From NCBI GenBank assembly GCA_024123915.1, contig CP099650.1:1736001-1800000 (forward strand): a stretch of 64,000 bases of DNA. The letters run 5' to 3'. The DNA comes from Oxalobacteraceae bacterium OTU3CAMAD1. GTDB lineage: Bacteria; Pseudomonadota; Gammaproteobacteria; Burkholderiales; Burkholderiaceae_D. Of the stretch, positions 44,958 to 55,936 are shown in pieces. The position numbers were made by a program, and so were the translations under genes. Under the pieces are notes generated by a model that saw nothing but the letters and a program-made list of their open reading frames with translations, did not search any database and was not told where the DNA came from. How positions within the stretch are numbered: the stretch's first letter is position 1; each line of letters starts with the position of its first letter.

Positions 44958-45893
44958 ATGGATCAGTTACGCGCAATGGAGATATTCGTCGAGGTGGCAA
45001 GGCTGCGCAGCTTCAGCGAGGCGGGCCGCCGGCTGGGGCTGACGCGGGCGATGGTCAGCAAGCATATCCTGCAGCTGGAGGACCGGCTGCAGGCGCGCCT
45101 GCTGCACCGATCGACGCGGGAGGTGAGCCTGACCGACGCCGGCCAGGCCTATCTGGCGCCCTGCATGGCGACGCTGGAGCAGGCGCGCGAGGCGGCGCGC
45201 GTGGTCGCCCACAGCGGCGCGGAGCTGGCTGGACCGCTGCGGATACAGGCGCCGTCCAGCTTTGGCAGCGAATGGCTGGCCGGGGCGGTGGCGCGTTTCA
45301 ACCTGCTGCACCCGCAGCTGTCGCCGATGCTGTACCTGGACGACGCGCTGCTCGATCCGATCGAGCACGGCTTCGACCTGACGATACGGGTGGGCGGCAT
45401 CCCGGACGTGCACGCGCTGGCCATGCGCCCGCTGGCGCCGTGCCGGGGCGTGTTGTGCGCGTCGCCGGATTACCTGGTGCGGCATGGCGTGCCGCACACG
45501 CCGGAGGATTTGCATGACCACCGCTGCCTGCACTTCAGCCATCTGACCGACGGCACGGCGTGGCACTTCAGCAAAGGGGAGGAGCGGCGCACGGTGCGCG
45601 TGCAGGCCGCTTTCACGGCCAACAATGGGCTGGTGCTGCAGCAGGCCGCGCAGCAGGGGCTGGGCATCGTCTACAACACGACGTTCCTGGCCTGGCGCGC
45701 GCTGAGGGAGGGGAGCCTGGTGCCGGTGCTGGCCGACTGGGAGCTGCCGCTCAATTATCTGAGCGCGCTGTATCCGGCCAGCCGCCAGCCGTCGCCCAAG
45801 GTGCGGGCGCTGATCGATTTCCTGGTGGCGGAGTACCAGCCGGTGCCGCCTTGGGACAGCAAGTTGAACGTGATGGACCACGGATCCACGTAG
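44958..45893 (+). CDS. LysR-family transcriptional regulator
   Basis: 311 residues from the ATG in CAGCATGGATCAG. HTH: MEIFVEVARLRSFSEAGRRLGLTRAMVSKHILQLEDRLQARLLHRSTREVSLTDAGQAYL. The co-inducer domain (LRIQAPSSFGSEWLAGAVARF... and GFDLTIRVGGIPDVHALAMRPLAPCRGVLCASPDYL) places it in the CrgA/DsdC-like group of LysR proteins. It probably regulates the divergent PhyH/isomerase pair. Its TAG stop is inside the first bases of a palindromic intergenic repeat, so the repeat inserted at, or has defined, the gene end. Confidence 0.9.
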   Translation: MDQLRAMEIFVEVARLRSFSEAGRRLGLTRAMVSKHILQLEDRLQARLLHRSTREVSLTDAGQAYLAPCMATLEQAREAARVVAHSGAELAGPLRIQAPSSFGSEWLAGAVARFNLLHPQLSPMLYLDDALLDPIEHGFDLTIRVGGIPDVHALAMRPLAPCRGVLCASPDYLVRHGVPHTPEDLHDHRCLHFSHLTDGTAWHFSKGEERRTVRVQAAFTANNGLVLQQAAQQGLGIVYNTTFLAWRALREGSLVPVLADWELPLNYLSALYPASRQPSPKVRALIDFLVAEYQPVPPWDSKLNVMDHGST

Positions 45894-45985
45894 GGCGGAT
45901 TAGCGTAGCGTAATCGGCCAATGCATGCGCCGTCGGCGGCTTAAAAATGGCCGATTACGGCGTTCCGCCTAATCCGCCCTACGTG
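45887..45985. repeat. Dispersed palindromic intergenic repeat, copy 4 (99 bp)
   Basis: Terminal inverted repeats CACGTAGGGCGGATTAG / CTAATCCGCCCTACGTG; highly similar to copy 2. The TAG of the left end is the stop codon of the LysR gene, and the right end is two bases from the stop of the convergent lipoprotein gene. It fills the whole intergenic space. Confidence 0.92.
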
Positions 45986-45987
45986 TC

Positions 45988-47697
45988 CTAGCGGCCGCCC
46001 AGACGGTTGTAGTGGATATGCGCGACGCTATCGTGGCCGCCCACATGCTGCGGCCATTGCAGCAAGGCTTGGCCGCTCTGGTCGATCGTCAGCGCCGGTT
46101 CGCGCATCGCGTTCACGCTTTCGGCGATCAGCGTCGGAGCATCCCATTTACCGGATGTGGCGCCGTAGCGCATGGCGTACATCTGATACTTGCTGCCCGT
46201 ATAGCTCAACCATGACGCGACAAGGTTGCCGGCCGGGTCGGCCACAAGGGGCGGGCTCGAGACGGCGTAGCTGTTTACGCTCGGCAGCTTGCTCCAGGCG
46301 CCGGTCGACGACTGGTAGCGGCGACCTTCGATCGTCGCCATGGCAAGCACGGTGTTGAATTCGCCCCACACCAGCGTGGCGTTGCCGGCAGGGTCGAAGA
46401 CCAGCTGGCCGCGTCCCGCGTCGCCGGTGCCGAGCGGCTCGGGCTTGCCCCAGCTATTGCCGGCGGCGTTGTAGCGCACGGCGCTCAGTTCGCCGTCGAC
46501 GCTGGAGTCTTTCTTCAGGATGCCGACCGCATCGCCCGCCGGGTCGAAGCCGACGTTCATCGCATAGGAAATCTCCGTGGCGTTGGCCGCCACGATGGTG
46601 GCGCTTCCCCAGGACTTGGCGGCCGCGTCGTAGCGGGCCGCATGCGCGACCAGCGGTGCGAGCCAAACGCCGGCTTGCGACCACAGCACCATGGCGTTGC
46701 CGCCGGCGTCGATGGCGACTTGCGGAAAATAGAGATTGACCTGCACGGCCTGCAGTGGGCGCGCCGGCGTCCATTGCTTGGCCGCCGCGTCATAGTAGGC
46801 GGTGTCGATTGTGCCCAGGCTGGTGGTGTCGCCTTGATGCTGGATCCAGGCCACAACGATATTGCCGTTCGGAGCCTGCGCGACACGGGACGCGCCAAAG
46901 CGCGAGGAAGGACCGTTGGTGTTGGAAATCGTTGTCGGCGCGGACCAGCTGCCGCCGGCGGCGTCATAGCGCGCCGCCCTGATGACGAATTTGCCGCTTT
47001 CCTGGCGTTCCTCCCATATCGCACAGGCGTTGCCGTTGGCGTCGACGCTCAGCTCCGGGGAATACGCTTGCGCGCTATTGCCGTGGATATCGATCGAGGC
47101 GCCCCAGCGCTGGGTGGCCGCCGAATAATGGCGGGCCACCACGTGGCTGGTGTCCGATGTCGTGCTCATCAGCCACAGGCTGATGGTGTCGCCGTTCAGG
47201 GCGCCGCCGGTGGGCAGCGGGTTGCCGCCTCCGGAGAACGCGACCGATGGCGCGTCGGCGTCGATCACCGCCGTCGTGCCCCAGGTCGGCATGCGGGTAT
47301 CGAAGCCGGTCTTCGACGGGGTGGCCAGCTTGCCGCCGGCGGCGCCGGCCACCGCGTCGGTGACGTTGAACTGGTAGTGGCTGCCCCAGACCAGCGGCCG
47401 GGCCGGCGTCAGCGTGGCGCTATTGCCGCTGACGCTGGCGCGAGCGTCGACCGCGCCGATAGCGCTGCTGAGCGAGAAAGATGTGGACGTCAGCGTCGCG
47501 AGGGCGGGCGCGGCGTCGAAGCTGGCGGTGGGGGCGGCGTCGACGCCGGCGAGGGCGCCGTCCGCAGGGGTGACGGCCGTCAGCTTCAGCGGCGCGGTGG
47601 CCGGCTTGTCGCCGCTTGGTGAAGCGCCGCCACCGCCTCCGCAGGCGGACAACAGTAAAGACAAGGCGCAGGCCAGCGCGCGGGATGGGTTACGCAA
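45988..47697 (-). CDS. Large surface lipoprotein with Ig-like domain and propeller-like repeats
   Basis: 569 residues with a TTG start at 47697: GGAGAAAAG is correctly spaced, and the product then begins with a compact signal peptide RNPSRALACALSLLLSAC ending in a lipobox. A longer frame upstream would put 13 extra residues, including Pro-rich ones, before it. After a Gly5 tail, residues about 35-130 resemble a bacterial Ig-like (SbsA/Big_5) domain (LTAVTPADGALAGVDAAPTASFD). Residues 140-569 hold about nine repeats of the form (R)YDAAxxxWG/SxPxxI and VAxDxxGNAxxxW, like a beta-propeller. The ligand is unknown. Confidence 0.65.
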   Translation of the reverse strand: MRNPSRALACALSLLLSACGGGGGASPSGDKPATAPLKLTAVTPADGALAGVDAAPTASFDAAPALATLTSTSFSLSSAIGAVDARASVSGNSATLTPARPLVWGSHYQFNVTDAVAGAAGGKLATPSKTGFDTRMPTWGTTAVIDADAPSVAFSGGGNPLPTGGALNGDTISLWLMSTTSDTSHVVARHYSAATQRWGASIDIHGNSAQAYSPELSVDANGNACAIWEERQESGKFVIRAARYDAAGGSWSAPTTISNTNGPSSRFGASRVAQAPNGNIVVAWIQHQGDTTSLGTIDTAYYDAAAKQWTPARPLQAVQVNLYFPQVAIDAGGNAMVLWSQAGVWLAPLVAHAARYDAAAKSWGSATIVAANATEISYAMNVGFDPAGDAVGILKKDSSVDGELSAVRYNAAGNSWGKPEPLGTGDAGRGQLVFDPAGNATLVWGEFNTVLAMATIEGRRYQSSTGAWSKLPSVNSYAVSSPPLVADPAGNLVASWLSYTGSKYQMYAMRYGATSGKWDAPTLIAESVNAMREPALTIDQSGQALLQWPQHVGGHDSVAHIHYNRLGGR

Positions 47698-47789
47698 TTG
47701 CTTTTCTCCAGTTGGGGGGGGGCGAAGATGGCGCACCGCCTGATGGAGGGAATTATAATATTAAAAAAGCACATGTGCTTTTTTGAAAA

Positions 47790-48845
47790 TTATCTAGAGG
47801 AAGTGCCCAGGCACCAGGCGCCGTCGCGGTAGACCCGCTCGTCGTCCAGATACACCGCCTCCGTCACCGCGAACACGTCGACGTGATAGCGCGCCTCCTT
47901 GCGCTTGAACTGCGGCTTGGCGTACACCCCGTGCTTGGCGCCCAGCGACAGGTGGATGCCGCACATGCGCTCGAAGGTGCCGATGTCGTCGACCATGCAG
48001 TCGCGCGAAAACGCCCGGTTCATGCCGAAACCGAGCTCGCGCAGCCACACCTCGCCCTCGTGCGCGCGGATGATGGCGAGCATGTTGTCGAATTCCGGCG
48101 TGGCGTTTTCGGCGCCCACCACGCGGCCTTTTTCAACGATCAGGGTCACCGGCGTGGCCGGCTTGTTGACCAAAAACGCGGTGTCGCCGAAGACGAAGAT
48201 GCGTACCCGCCCGTTGACCGCCTCCAGGTCGCGCGCCTCGGTGAACACCTCGCCCAGCGGGAACTGGCCGCCGACGTTGTTCATCCCGCTGTAGTCGCCG
48301 ATATTGAGCTTGGCCGATTCGAACGGCGAGCCGAACACCAGCCGCTCGCCATCGCCGCTGTCGACCACGCCGTGTTGCGCGGCGTCGATGCGGGCCTTGA
48401 GCGCGTGGCCGACGCCCCGGTAGTAGGCCGGGTCGTAGGCCAGCGAAGCGATGTAGTGCAGCCCCTGTTCGCCCGGCATGCGCGACAGGTGCACGTGTTC
48501 GATCACCTTCAGGCCGCGCTTGAACAATTCGATACGGATGCGGAAGGCCTCGAGCCGGAAGCTGGTCGACTGGATCAGCACCACCAGATCGCCCGCCGCC
48601 ATGCCGGCGAAGGCGGCCAGCACGTCGTCCGGCGAGACGGTGTCGAAGTCGACGAAATGCGCGTCCGGCACCACGCGGCGGTAGGCCTCGGTCAGCGCCC
48701 GGTTGAGGTCGGTGCGGGTGTCGTGGACGATCAGCGCGGCGCGCGGCGTGGCGTGTTCGATGGCCAGCGCCAGGGTGTCGCGCACGTTGCGCTCGGCCGT
48801 GTCGACCGCGTGTTCGGGAATGTCGCCGAAGCGGGAGGTAGTCAT
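47790..48845 (-). CDS. M29-like metalloaminopeptidase (AmpS/aminopeptidase T superfamily)
   Basis: 351 residues from the ATG at 48845. Residues 210-330 carry GSPFESAKLNIGDYSGMNNVGGQFPLGEVFTEARD, WLRELGFGMNR, CGIHLSLGAKHGVYAKPQ and RYHVDVFAV. Together these supply the Glu, Glu, His and His-x-Asp metal ligands of the M29 superfamily, which also includes NicX-type ring-cleaving dioxygenases. The N-terminal half is an alpha/beta domain as in that group. Whether it cleaves peptides or acts as a dioxygenase cannot be told. It is a single gene. Confidence 0.65.
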   Translation of the reverse strand: MTTSRFGDIPEHAVDTAERNVRDTLALAIEHATPRAALIVHDTRTDLNRALTEAYRRVVPDAHFVDFDTVSPDDVLAAFAGMAAGDLVVLIQSTSFRLEAFRIRIELFKRGLKVIEHVHLSRMPGEQGLHYIASLAYDPAYYRGVGHALKARIDAAQHGVVDSGDGERLVFGSPFESAKLNIGDYSGMNNVGGQFPLGEVFTEARDLEAVNGRVRIFVFGDTAFLVNKPATPVTLIVEKGRVVGAENATPEFDNMLAIIRAHEGEVWLRELGFGMNRAFSRDCMVDDIGTFERMCGIHLSLGAKHGVYAKPQFKRKEARYHVDVFAVTEAVYLDDERVYRDGAWCLGTSSR

Positions 48846-49010
48846 TGAGGAAACAGGGTCTGCCGTGGGGAAGGCGCCATTATAAGTGCTTTCATATGGG
48901 CATTCGCGCCGCCGCCACGCCGCAGCGCATTCTCCTTGTAATGACCAAGGGAGCGATATAGAATCAGGAATATAGCCTAGCAGCAACTCCTCGGCATAAC
49001 AACAGGAAGC

Positions 49011-49460
49011 ATGATGACGGTAATAATGGGACAGGATTTGCCGCTGGAGCGCCCGGACGCGAACGGACGCGCCGCGTTGTTCGTGCCGACGGCCAGCATC
49101 AAGGATGACGTGCTGGAGACGGTGCGCAAGGGGTCGGCCATTGTCGGTTTCGGCAACCATGACCGGACGTTAACCATCTATTACGAGAGCAACCGCTTCA
49201 ACGAACCTAATCTGGTCAAGTGGGAGCAGAAGGCGCGCAAGGCCTTCGAGCGCCTGGCCGACAACCTGCCGACCGTGTCCAAGATGGTCAGCAAGCCGGA
49301 GAACTTCGAGCAGGTCGGCTACATCAGCAGCAAGGGCATCCTGATCCGGCGCATGGAGAAGCTGCTGAACTGGCTGGAGACGTCGGAGGCCGGCGAGACC
49401 GCTCCGACGTCGGAAAACATCGTCTTCACTCCGCCGCCGCCGCCCAAAAAGATCGACTGA
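49011..49460 (+). CDS. Hypothetical protein, 149 residues
   Basis: ATG after AGGAAGC. No signal peptide or membrane segment. Visible sequence: a beta-rich start (AALFVPTASIKDDVLETVRKGSAIVGFGNHDRTLTIYYESNRFNEPNLVKW), a charged amphipathic helix (QKARKAFERLADNLP), and a low-complexity tail of seven prolines broken by Thr before KKID. No family recognised. It is followed 90 bases later by a lipoprotein gene on the same strand. Confidence 0.6.
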   Translation: MMTVIMGQDLPLERPDANGRAALFVPTASIKDDVLETVRKGSAIVGFGNHDRTLTIYYESNRFNEPNLVKWEQKARKAFERLADNLPTVSKMVSKPENFEQVGYISSKGILIRRMEKLLNWLETSEAGETAPTSENIVFTPPPPPKKID

Positions 49461-49550
49461 AGCGCTTGTCTTCCTGTCATGACATGCCGTGCGCTGCATC
49501 CTCGCGCAATGTTGTATGTTAATGACAATATGTAATTCTTGAGGGAGACG

Positions 49551-49982
49551 ATGATGGCTACTAATACAAGCACGACCATTCGCGGCGCCGGCGCCTTGCT
49601 GTTGGCAATGGCGGCGCTGCTGGGCGGTTGCCAGAAGGACGATCCGAGCGAGGCCGGTCCGGCCGAGCGCGCGGGCCGCAAGGTCGACGAGGCCACGGCC
49701 AAGGCCGGCAGCGAGTTGAGCCAGGTGCGCGACACCGCCGGCCAGCAGATGAGCGAAGCGGCCAGGGACACCAGCCAGAAGATCGACCGGGCCGCCGAGA
49801 CGGCCGGCGAAAAACTGGACCGCGCCACCGATACGGCGGGACAAAGGATCGACAGCGCCGCCACCACGGCCGGGCAAAAGCTCAACGAGGCCAGCGAGGC
49901 GGCCGGCCGCAAACTGGAGCGGGCCGGCGAGAAAATGCAGGAAAAGGCGCAGGAGCGCGAAGCCGCTACGCCGGCAAAGTAA
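49551..49982 (+). CDS. Lipoprotein made of 11-residue amphipathic repeats
   Basis: 143 residues, ATG-ATG after GAGGGAGACG. Signal peptide with lipobox LGGC (Cys27). Residues 41-128 are eight consecutive 11-mers of the form AGxK(L/I)(D/N/S)xAxxT, for example AGEKLDRATDT and AGQRIDSAATT. This 11-residue period is that of class A amphipathic helices in apolipoproteins, LEA proteins and some YtxH-like stress proteins, and suggests a long helix lying on a membrane or forming a coil. Probably periplasmic and envelope-stress related; function not known. Confidence 0.7.
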   Translation: MMATNTSTTIRGAGALLLAMAALLGGCQKDDPSEAGPAERAGRKVDEATAKAGSELSQVRDTAGQQMSEAARDTSQKIDRAAETAGEKLDRATDTAGQRIDSAATTAGQKLNEASEAAGRKLERAGEKMQEKAQEREAATPAK

Positions 49983-50000
49983 CGGCGAAGAGCTGGATGC

Positions 50001-52094
<2,094 letters not shown>

Positions 52095-52254
52095 CACCGC
52101 CAACGCCAAGTCCCCTGAAAGCATTCCGCCACTGCGAAATAGTCCGGGTAATTATATTCTTGTTGCAACTGCGAAAGACGTGGCGCGCGTATTTTTCATC
52201 GAAAAGCGCACATGTTGACAAATGAAGATAGCCAGGATGGCAAGCCCGTGGCGC

Positions 52255-54066
52255 TTACGCGGCCAGCTGCTGCAACAGGTACAGCCGCTGATACAGTCCG
52301 CCGTCGATCTGCATCAGCTGCTCGTGCGGCCCGGTTTCGGCGATGCGGCCGTGATTGAGCACGATGATGCGGTCGGCGTCGCGGATCGTCGACAGCCGGT
52401 GCGCGATGGCGATCACCGTCACCTTGCCGCGCAATTCGTCCATCGCCACCTGCACGATCTGCTCCGTTTGCGAGTCGATGTGCGAGGTCGCCTCGTCCAG
52501 CAATAGGATGCGCGGTTGTCCGGCCAGCGCGCGGGCGATGGCGATCAGCTGCTTCTGGCCGACCGACAGGCGCGAGCCGCCTTCGCCCAGCGAGGTGTCG
52601 TAGCCCTGGTCGAGCGCCGTGATGAAGTCGTGCGCGTGCGCCGCGCGCGCCGCCGTCTCGATCTGCGCTTGCGTCAGGCCGCGTCCCATGTCGATGTTCT
52701 CGCGCGCGGAGGCGGCCAGCAGGAACGGGTCCTGCGGCACCAGCCCGACCTCTGCGCGGAAGCGTTCGTTGTCGATCTCGTCGAGCGGCACGCCGTGGAT
52801 GGCGATGCTGCCGTGGCGCGCCGGGTAAAAGCGCAGCAGCAGCGACAGCAGGGTCGATTTGCCGCTGCCGGTGTGGCCGACGATGCCGAAGAACGCCCCC
52901 TGCGGGATTTCCAGCGACAGGTCGTGCAGCACCGTCTGGCCTTCGTTGTAGGCGAAGTTCAGGTGCTTGATCGCCACCGCCGGCTGGGCAACGTCGTTGT
53001 TGCCTGCCTTGCGGAGGTCGGCGCGACCGGTGCCGCCGTTGCCCGGCGACGCGGCGCTATGCTCGTCGGCCGCCGCCTCGTCCAGCAAAATCGCCACGCG
53101 GGCGCTGGCCACCACCGCCTGCTGCAGTTGGCTGAACTGCATGGTGATCTGGATCAGCGGCTCGATCACGCGCGCCAGGTAGCTGATGAAGGCGTACAGC
53201 ACCCCCACCTCGGTGGCCGTCATCTCGCGGTTGCCGAACATGAAGATCACGGCGGCCAGCAGGATGATGTTGAACAGGTCCAGCGCGGGGCGCAGCAGCC
53301 AGGCGTTGGCGCGCAGCTCGGCCAGGCGCGCCGTGTAGTGGTCGTGGTTGGTGGCGGCGAAGCGGGCGCCGAAGCGGGCCTCGGCGTTGTTCGCCTGTAG
53401 CACGCTCATGCCGCCGATCGACTCGGCCATCTGGCCGTTGATGTCGCTGCGCAGCGCGCGGGCGCGGGTGACGGCCGGCGCGCTCCAGCGCTGGTACAGC
53501 CAGACGATCACCAGCACCGCCGGCAGCAGCGCCAGCACCATCGACATCAGGCGCCAGTCCAGCCACGCCATCGCGGCGATGGTGCCGACCAGGACGATCG
53601 TGCTGTCGAGCATGACGAACAGCACCTGGATGTACAGGTTCTTGACCGCCTCGGTGTCGTTGGTCACGCGCGAGACCAGCTGGCCGGTGATGGCGCGGTC
53701 GAAGAACGACATCGGCAACAGCAGCACATGGCTGTAGACCATCTGCCGCAGCCGCATCACCGAGCGCATCGCCAGGCCGGACAGGCGCACCAGTTGCAGG
53801 TAACGCAGGCCGCTGGCGATCCAGCCGGTCAGCAGCAGGCCGGCCAGCAGCGCGGCCATGCGCGGCCAGTCCAGGTGGCGCGGCAGCAGGTGTTCGTCGA
53901 TCAGCGCCTTGCCCATGATCGGGCCGAGCACCTCCAGCAGCGCGGCCAGCATCAGCCACATCACGGCCCAGCCCAGGTGGTGCTGGTCGGGGCGGGCGGC
54001 GCGGTGCAGCAGCGCGAACGCCTGGCGCGTCTGGCTGCCGTTTTTTTCTTCGGTATTAGAGGGCAT
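52255..54066 (-). CDS. ABC exporter subunit, MdlB-like
   Basis: 603 residues. Six transmembrane helices in the N-terminal 330 residues, then the ATPase: Walker A GHTGSGKST, signature LSVGQKQLIAIARAL, Walker B ILLLDEATSHID with the catalytic Glu, and switch His in IAIAHRLST. A low-complexity linker (SAASPGNGGTGRADLRKAGNNDV) separates the membrane and ATPase parts. Its ATG at 54066 lies inside the end of the upstream subunit gene (11-base overlap), so the two are coupled and form a heterodimer. Confidence 0.9.
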   Translation of the reverse strand: MPSNTEEKNGSQTRQAFALLHRAARPDQHHLGWAVMWLMLAALLEVLGPIMGKALIDEHLLPRHLDWPRMAALLAGLLLTGWIASGLRYLQLVRLSGLAMRSVMRLRQMVYSHVLLLPMSFFDRAITGQLVSRVTNDTEAVKNLYIQVLFVMLDSTIVLVGTIAAMAWLDWRLMSMVLALLPAVLVIVWLYQRWSAPAVTRARALRSDINGQMAESIGGMSVLQANNAEARFGARFAATNHDHYTARLAELRANAWLLRPALDLFNIILLAAVIFMFGNREMTATEVGVLYAFISYLARVIEPLIQITMQFSQLQQAVVASARVAILLDEAAADEHSAASPGNGGTGRADLRKAGNNDVAQPAVAIKHLNFAYNEGQTVLHDLSLEIPQGAFFGIVGHTGSGKSTLLSLLLRFYPARHGSIAIHGVPLDEIDNERFRAEVGLVPQDPFLLAASARENIDMGRGLTQAQIETAARAAHAHDFITALDQGYDTSLGEGGSRLSVGQKQLIAIARALAGQPRILLLDEATSHIDSQTEQIVQVAMDELRGKVTVIAIAHRLSTIRDADRIIVLNHGRIAETGPHEQLMQIDGGLYQRLYLLQQLAA

Positions 54067-55810
54067 CGAGACTGGCTTCCAATTGTTGATAGCGCCACTG
54101 GCTGGCATACCAGCCGTCCTGCTCCAGCAGTTGTTCGTGGCTGCCGGTTTCGCTGATGCGGCCGTCACGCAGCACGACGATCAGATCGGCGTTGACGACG
54201 GCGCTCAGGCGGTGGCTGGCGATGACGGCGCTGCGGCCCGGGCGCGCCTGGCGCAGTTCCTCCAGGTGCTTGAGGATGCGCGTCTCGGTGCCGGTGTCGA
54301 CCGCCGACAGCGCGTCGTCGAGCAACAGCAGGTCGTTATCGGCCAGCAGCGCGCGGGCGATGGCCACGCGCTGGCGCTGGCCGCCGGACAAGGTGATGCC
54401 TTTTTCGCCGACCTCGGTTTCATAGCCGTTCGGGAAGTTGAGGATGTCGTCGTGGATGGCGGCCAGGTTGGCGGCGTGTTCGACCTGCGCGCGCGTGGCG
54501 CCGGGGCGGGCCAGCGCGATGTTGTCGGCGATCGACGACGAGAACAGGAACGACTCCTGCGGCACCCAGCTGATGGCCGCGCGCAGCGCGTGCAGCCGGT
54601 ACTGGTCGAGCGGATGGCCGCTCCAGCGCACGCTGCCCGATTGCGGCGTGAGCTGGCGCATCAGCACGCGCAGCAAGGTCGATTTGCCGCAGCCGGTGGG
54701 GCCGACCAGGCCCAGGGTCTGGCCGGGCTTGAGTTCGAGCGTGATGCCGCTCAGCGCGGGCGCCGATTGTTCCGGGTAGGAGTAGCCGACATTATCCAGC
54801 GCCAGCGGGCCGGGTTCCACCTTGGTCAGGCTGCCGTGGTCGTCGATGGCCAGCGGCGCGTCGAGCATCGGTTGCAGGCGCGCCCATGCGGCGCGTCCGC
54901 GCTCGATCAGCGACAGCACCCAGCCGGCGGCAAACATCGGCCAGATCAACTGGCCCAGGTACATGGTGAAGGCGGTCAGCGAGCCGATGGTCAGCTGGTT
55001 TTGCCACACCAGATAGCCGCCGACACCGATGGTCAGCGCGCTGGCGGCGGTCAGGGTCAGGCCGACGGCCGGCTCGTACGCCGCTTCCCACACTTGCGCG
55101 CGCAGGCTGGCGTCGGACGCGTGCTGCGCCAGCTCGCCGAATTGCTTGGCGCTGCGCTGTTCGAGGCCGAGCGCGCGCAGGGTGCGCACGCCGGACAGGG
55201 TTTCCTGCACATGGTCGTTGAGGTCGCTGAAGCGCTTGAGCGAGTCGGTCGAGGCGGTGTGGATATGGCCGGAGATGTACCAGAAGGCCCAGCCCATCAG
55301 CGGGAACGGCAGCAGGGCCACGCAGGCCAGGCGCCAGTCGACGCCGAGCAGCATCACGCCGAGCACCAGCACCAGGGTCAGCGCGCCGTCGAAGCCGGCC
55401 AGCATGGCCTCGCCGGCGGCCATCTCGATGGCGTCGATATCGTTGGTGGCCAGCGCCATCAGGTCGCCGGTGCGCTGGCGCTGGTAGAAGCCGGCGCCCT
55501 GCAGCGACATGCGCGCGTACAGGCGGGTACGCAGCGACACGCCCAGCTTGTAGGCGGCGCCGTACAGGATCTGGCGCCACGCCACGCGCAGGAAGTAGAT
55601 GGACAGGCCGATCAGCAGCAGGCCGCCGATTTCCATCAGCAAGGCGTTGCCGGACAGGGTGTGGGCGGCCAGGCCGTCGATCATGTAGCCGACCTTGCGC
55701 GGCACCCAAACGGTGAGCGTCGCCACGCCGGCCAGCATCAGGCCGGAGACGGCATAGGCGCGGCTGTGCTGGCGTACGAAGCCGCCAATCAGCGCTGAGA
55801 GTGTAGACAT
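54056..55810 (-). CDS. ABC exporter subunit, MdlA-like (degenerate catalytic site)
   Basis: 584 residues. Type I exporter membrane domain with six helices (RKVGYMIDGLAAHTLSGNALLMEIGGLLLIGLSIYFLRV), then the ATPase: Walker A GPTGCGKST, signature LSGGQRQRVAIARALL, Walker B LLLLDDALSAVD and switch His in IASHRLSAV. The residue after Walker B is Asp instead of the catalytic Glu, as in E. coli MdlA, so one of the two ATP sites in the heterodimer should be weak. The exported substrate is unknown; lipids or drugs are likely. Confidence 0.92.
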   Translation of the reverse strand: MSTLSALIGGFVRQHSRAYAVSGLMLAGVATLTVWVPRKVGYMIDGLAAHTLSGNALLMEIGGLLLIGLSIYFLRVAWRQILYGAAYKLGVSLRTRLYARMSLQGAGFYQRQRTGDLMALATNDIDAIEMAAGEAMLAGFDGALTLVLVLGVMLLGVDWRLACVALLPFPLMGWAFWYISGHIHTASTDSLKRFSDLNDHVQETLSGVRTLRALGLEQRSAKQFGELAQHASDASLRAQVWEAAYEPAVGLTLTAASALTIGVGGYLVWQNQLTIGSLTAFTMYLGQLIWPMFAAGWVLSLIERGRAAWARLQPMLDAPLAIDDHGSLTKVEPGPLALDNVGYSYPEQSAPALSGITLELKPGQTLGLVGPTGCGKSTLLRVLMRQLTPQSGSVRWSGHPLDQYRLHALRAAISWVPQESFLFSSSIADNIALARPGATRAQVEHAANLAAIHDDILNFPNGYETEVGEKGITLSGGQRQRVAIARALLADNDLLLLDDALSAVDTGTETRILKHLEELRQARPGRSAVIASHRLSAVVNADLIVVLRDGRISETGSHEQLLEQDGWYASQWRYQQLEASLDAL

Positions 55811-55879
55811 GTTGCCTCGGAATAGCGTGGGGCCGGCGGAACGTTGCCGGCGCGTAGTCCGTTAGGATACAGCAAGGCA

Positions 55880-55903
55880 AAGAAAAGCGGGCCGGAGCCC
55901 GCT
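55880..55903 (-). terminator. Rho-independent terminator after the phasin gene
   Basis: On the minus strand: AGCGGGC, loop TCCG, GCCCGCT, then TTTCTTTG. It lies 34 bases past the phasin stop and ahead of the MdlA-like gene, separating the two transcripts. Confidence 0.8.
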
Positions 55904-55936
55904 GGTTTGATGCTGGTGCTGGTGCGCGCTTGCCGG

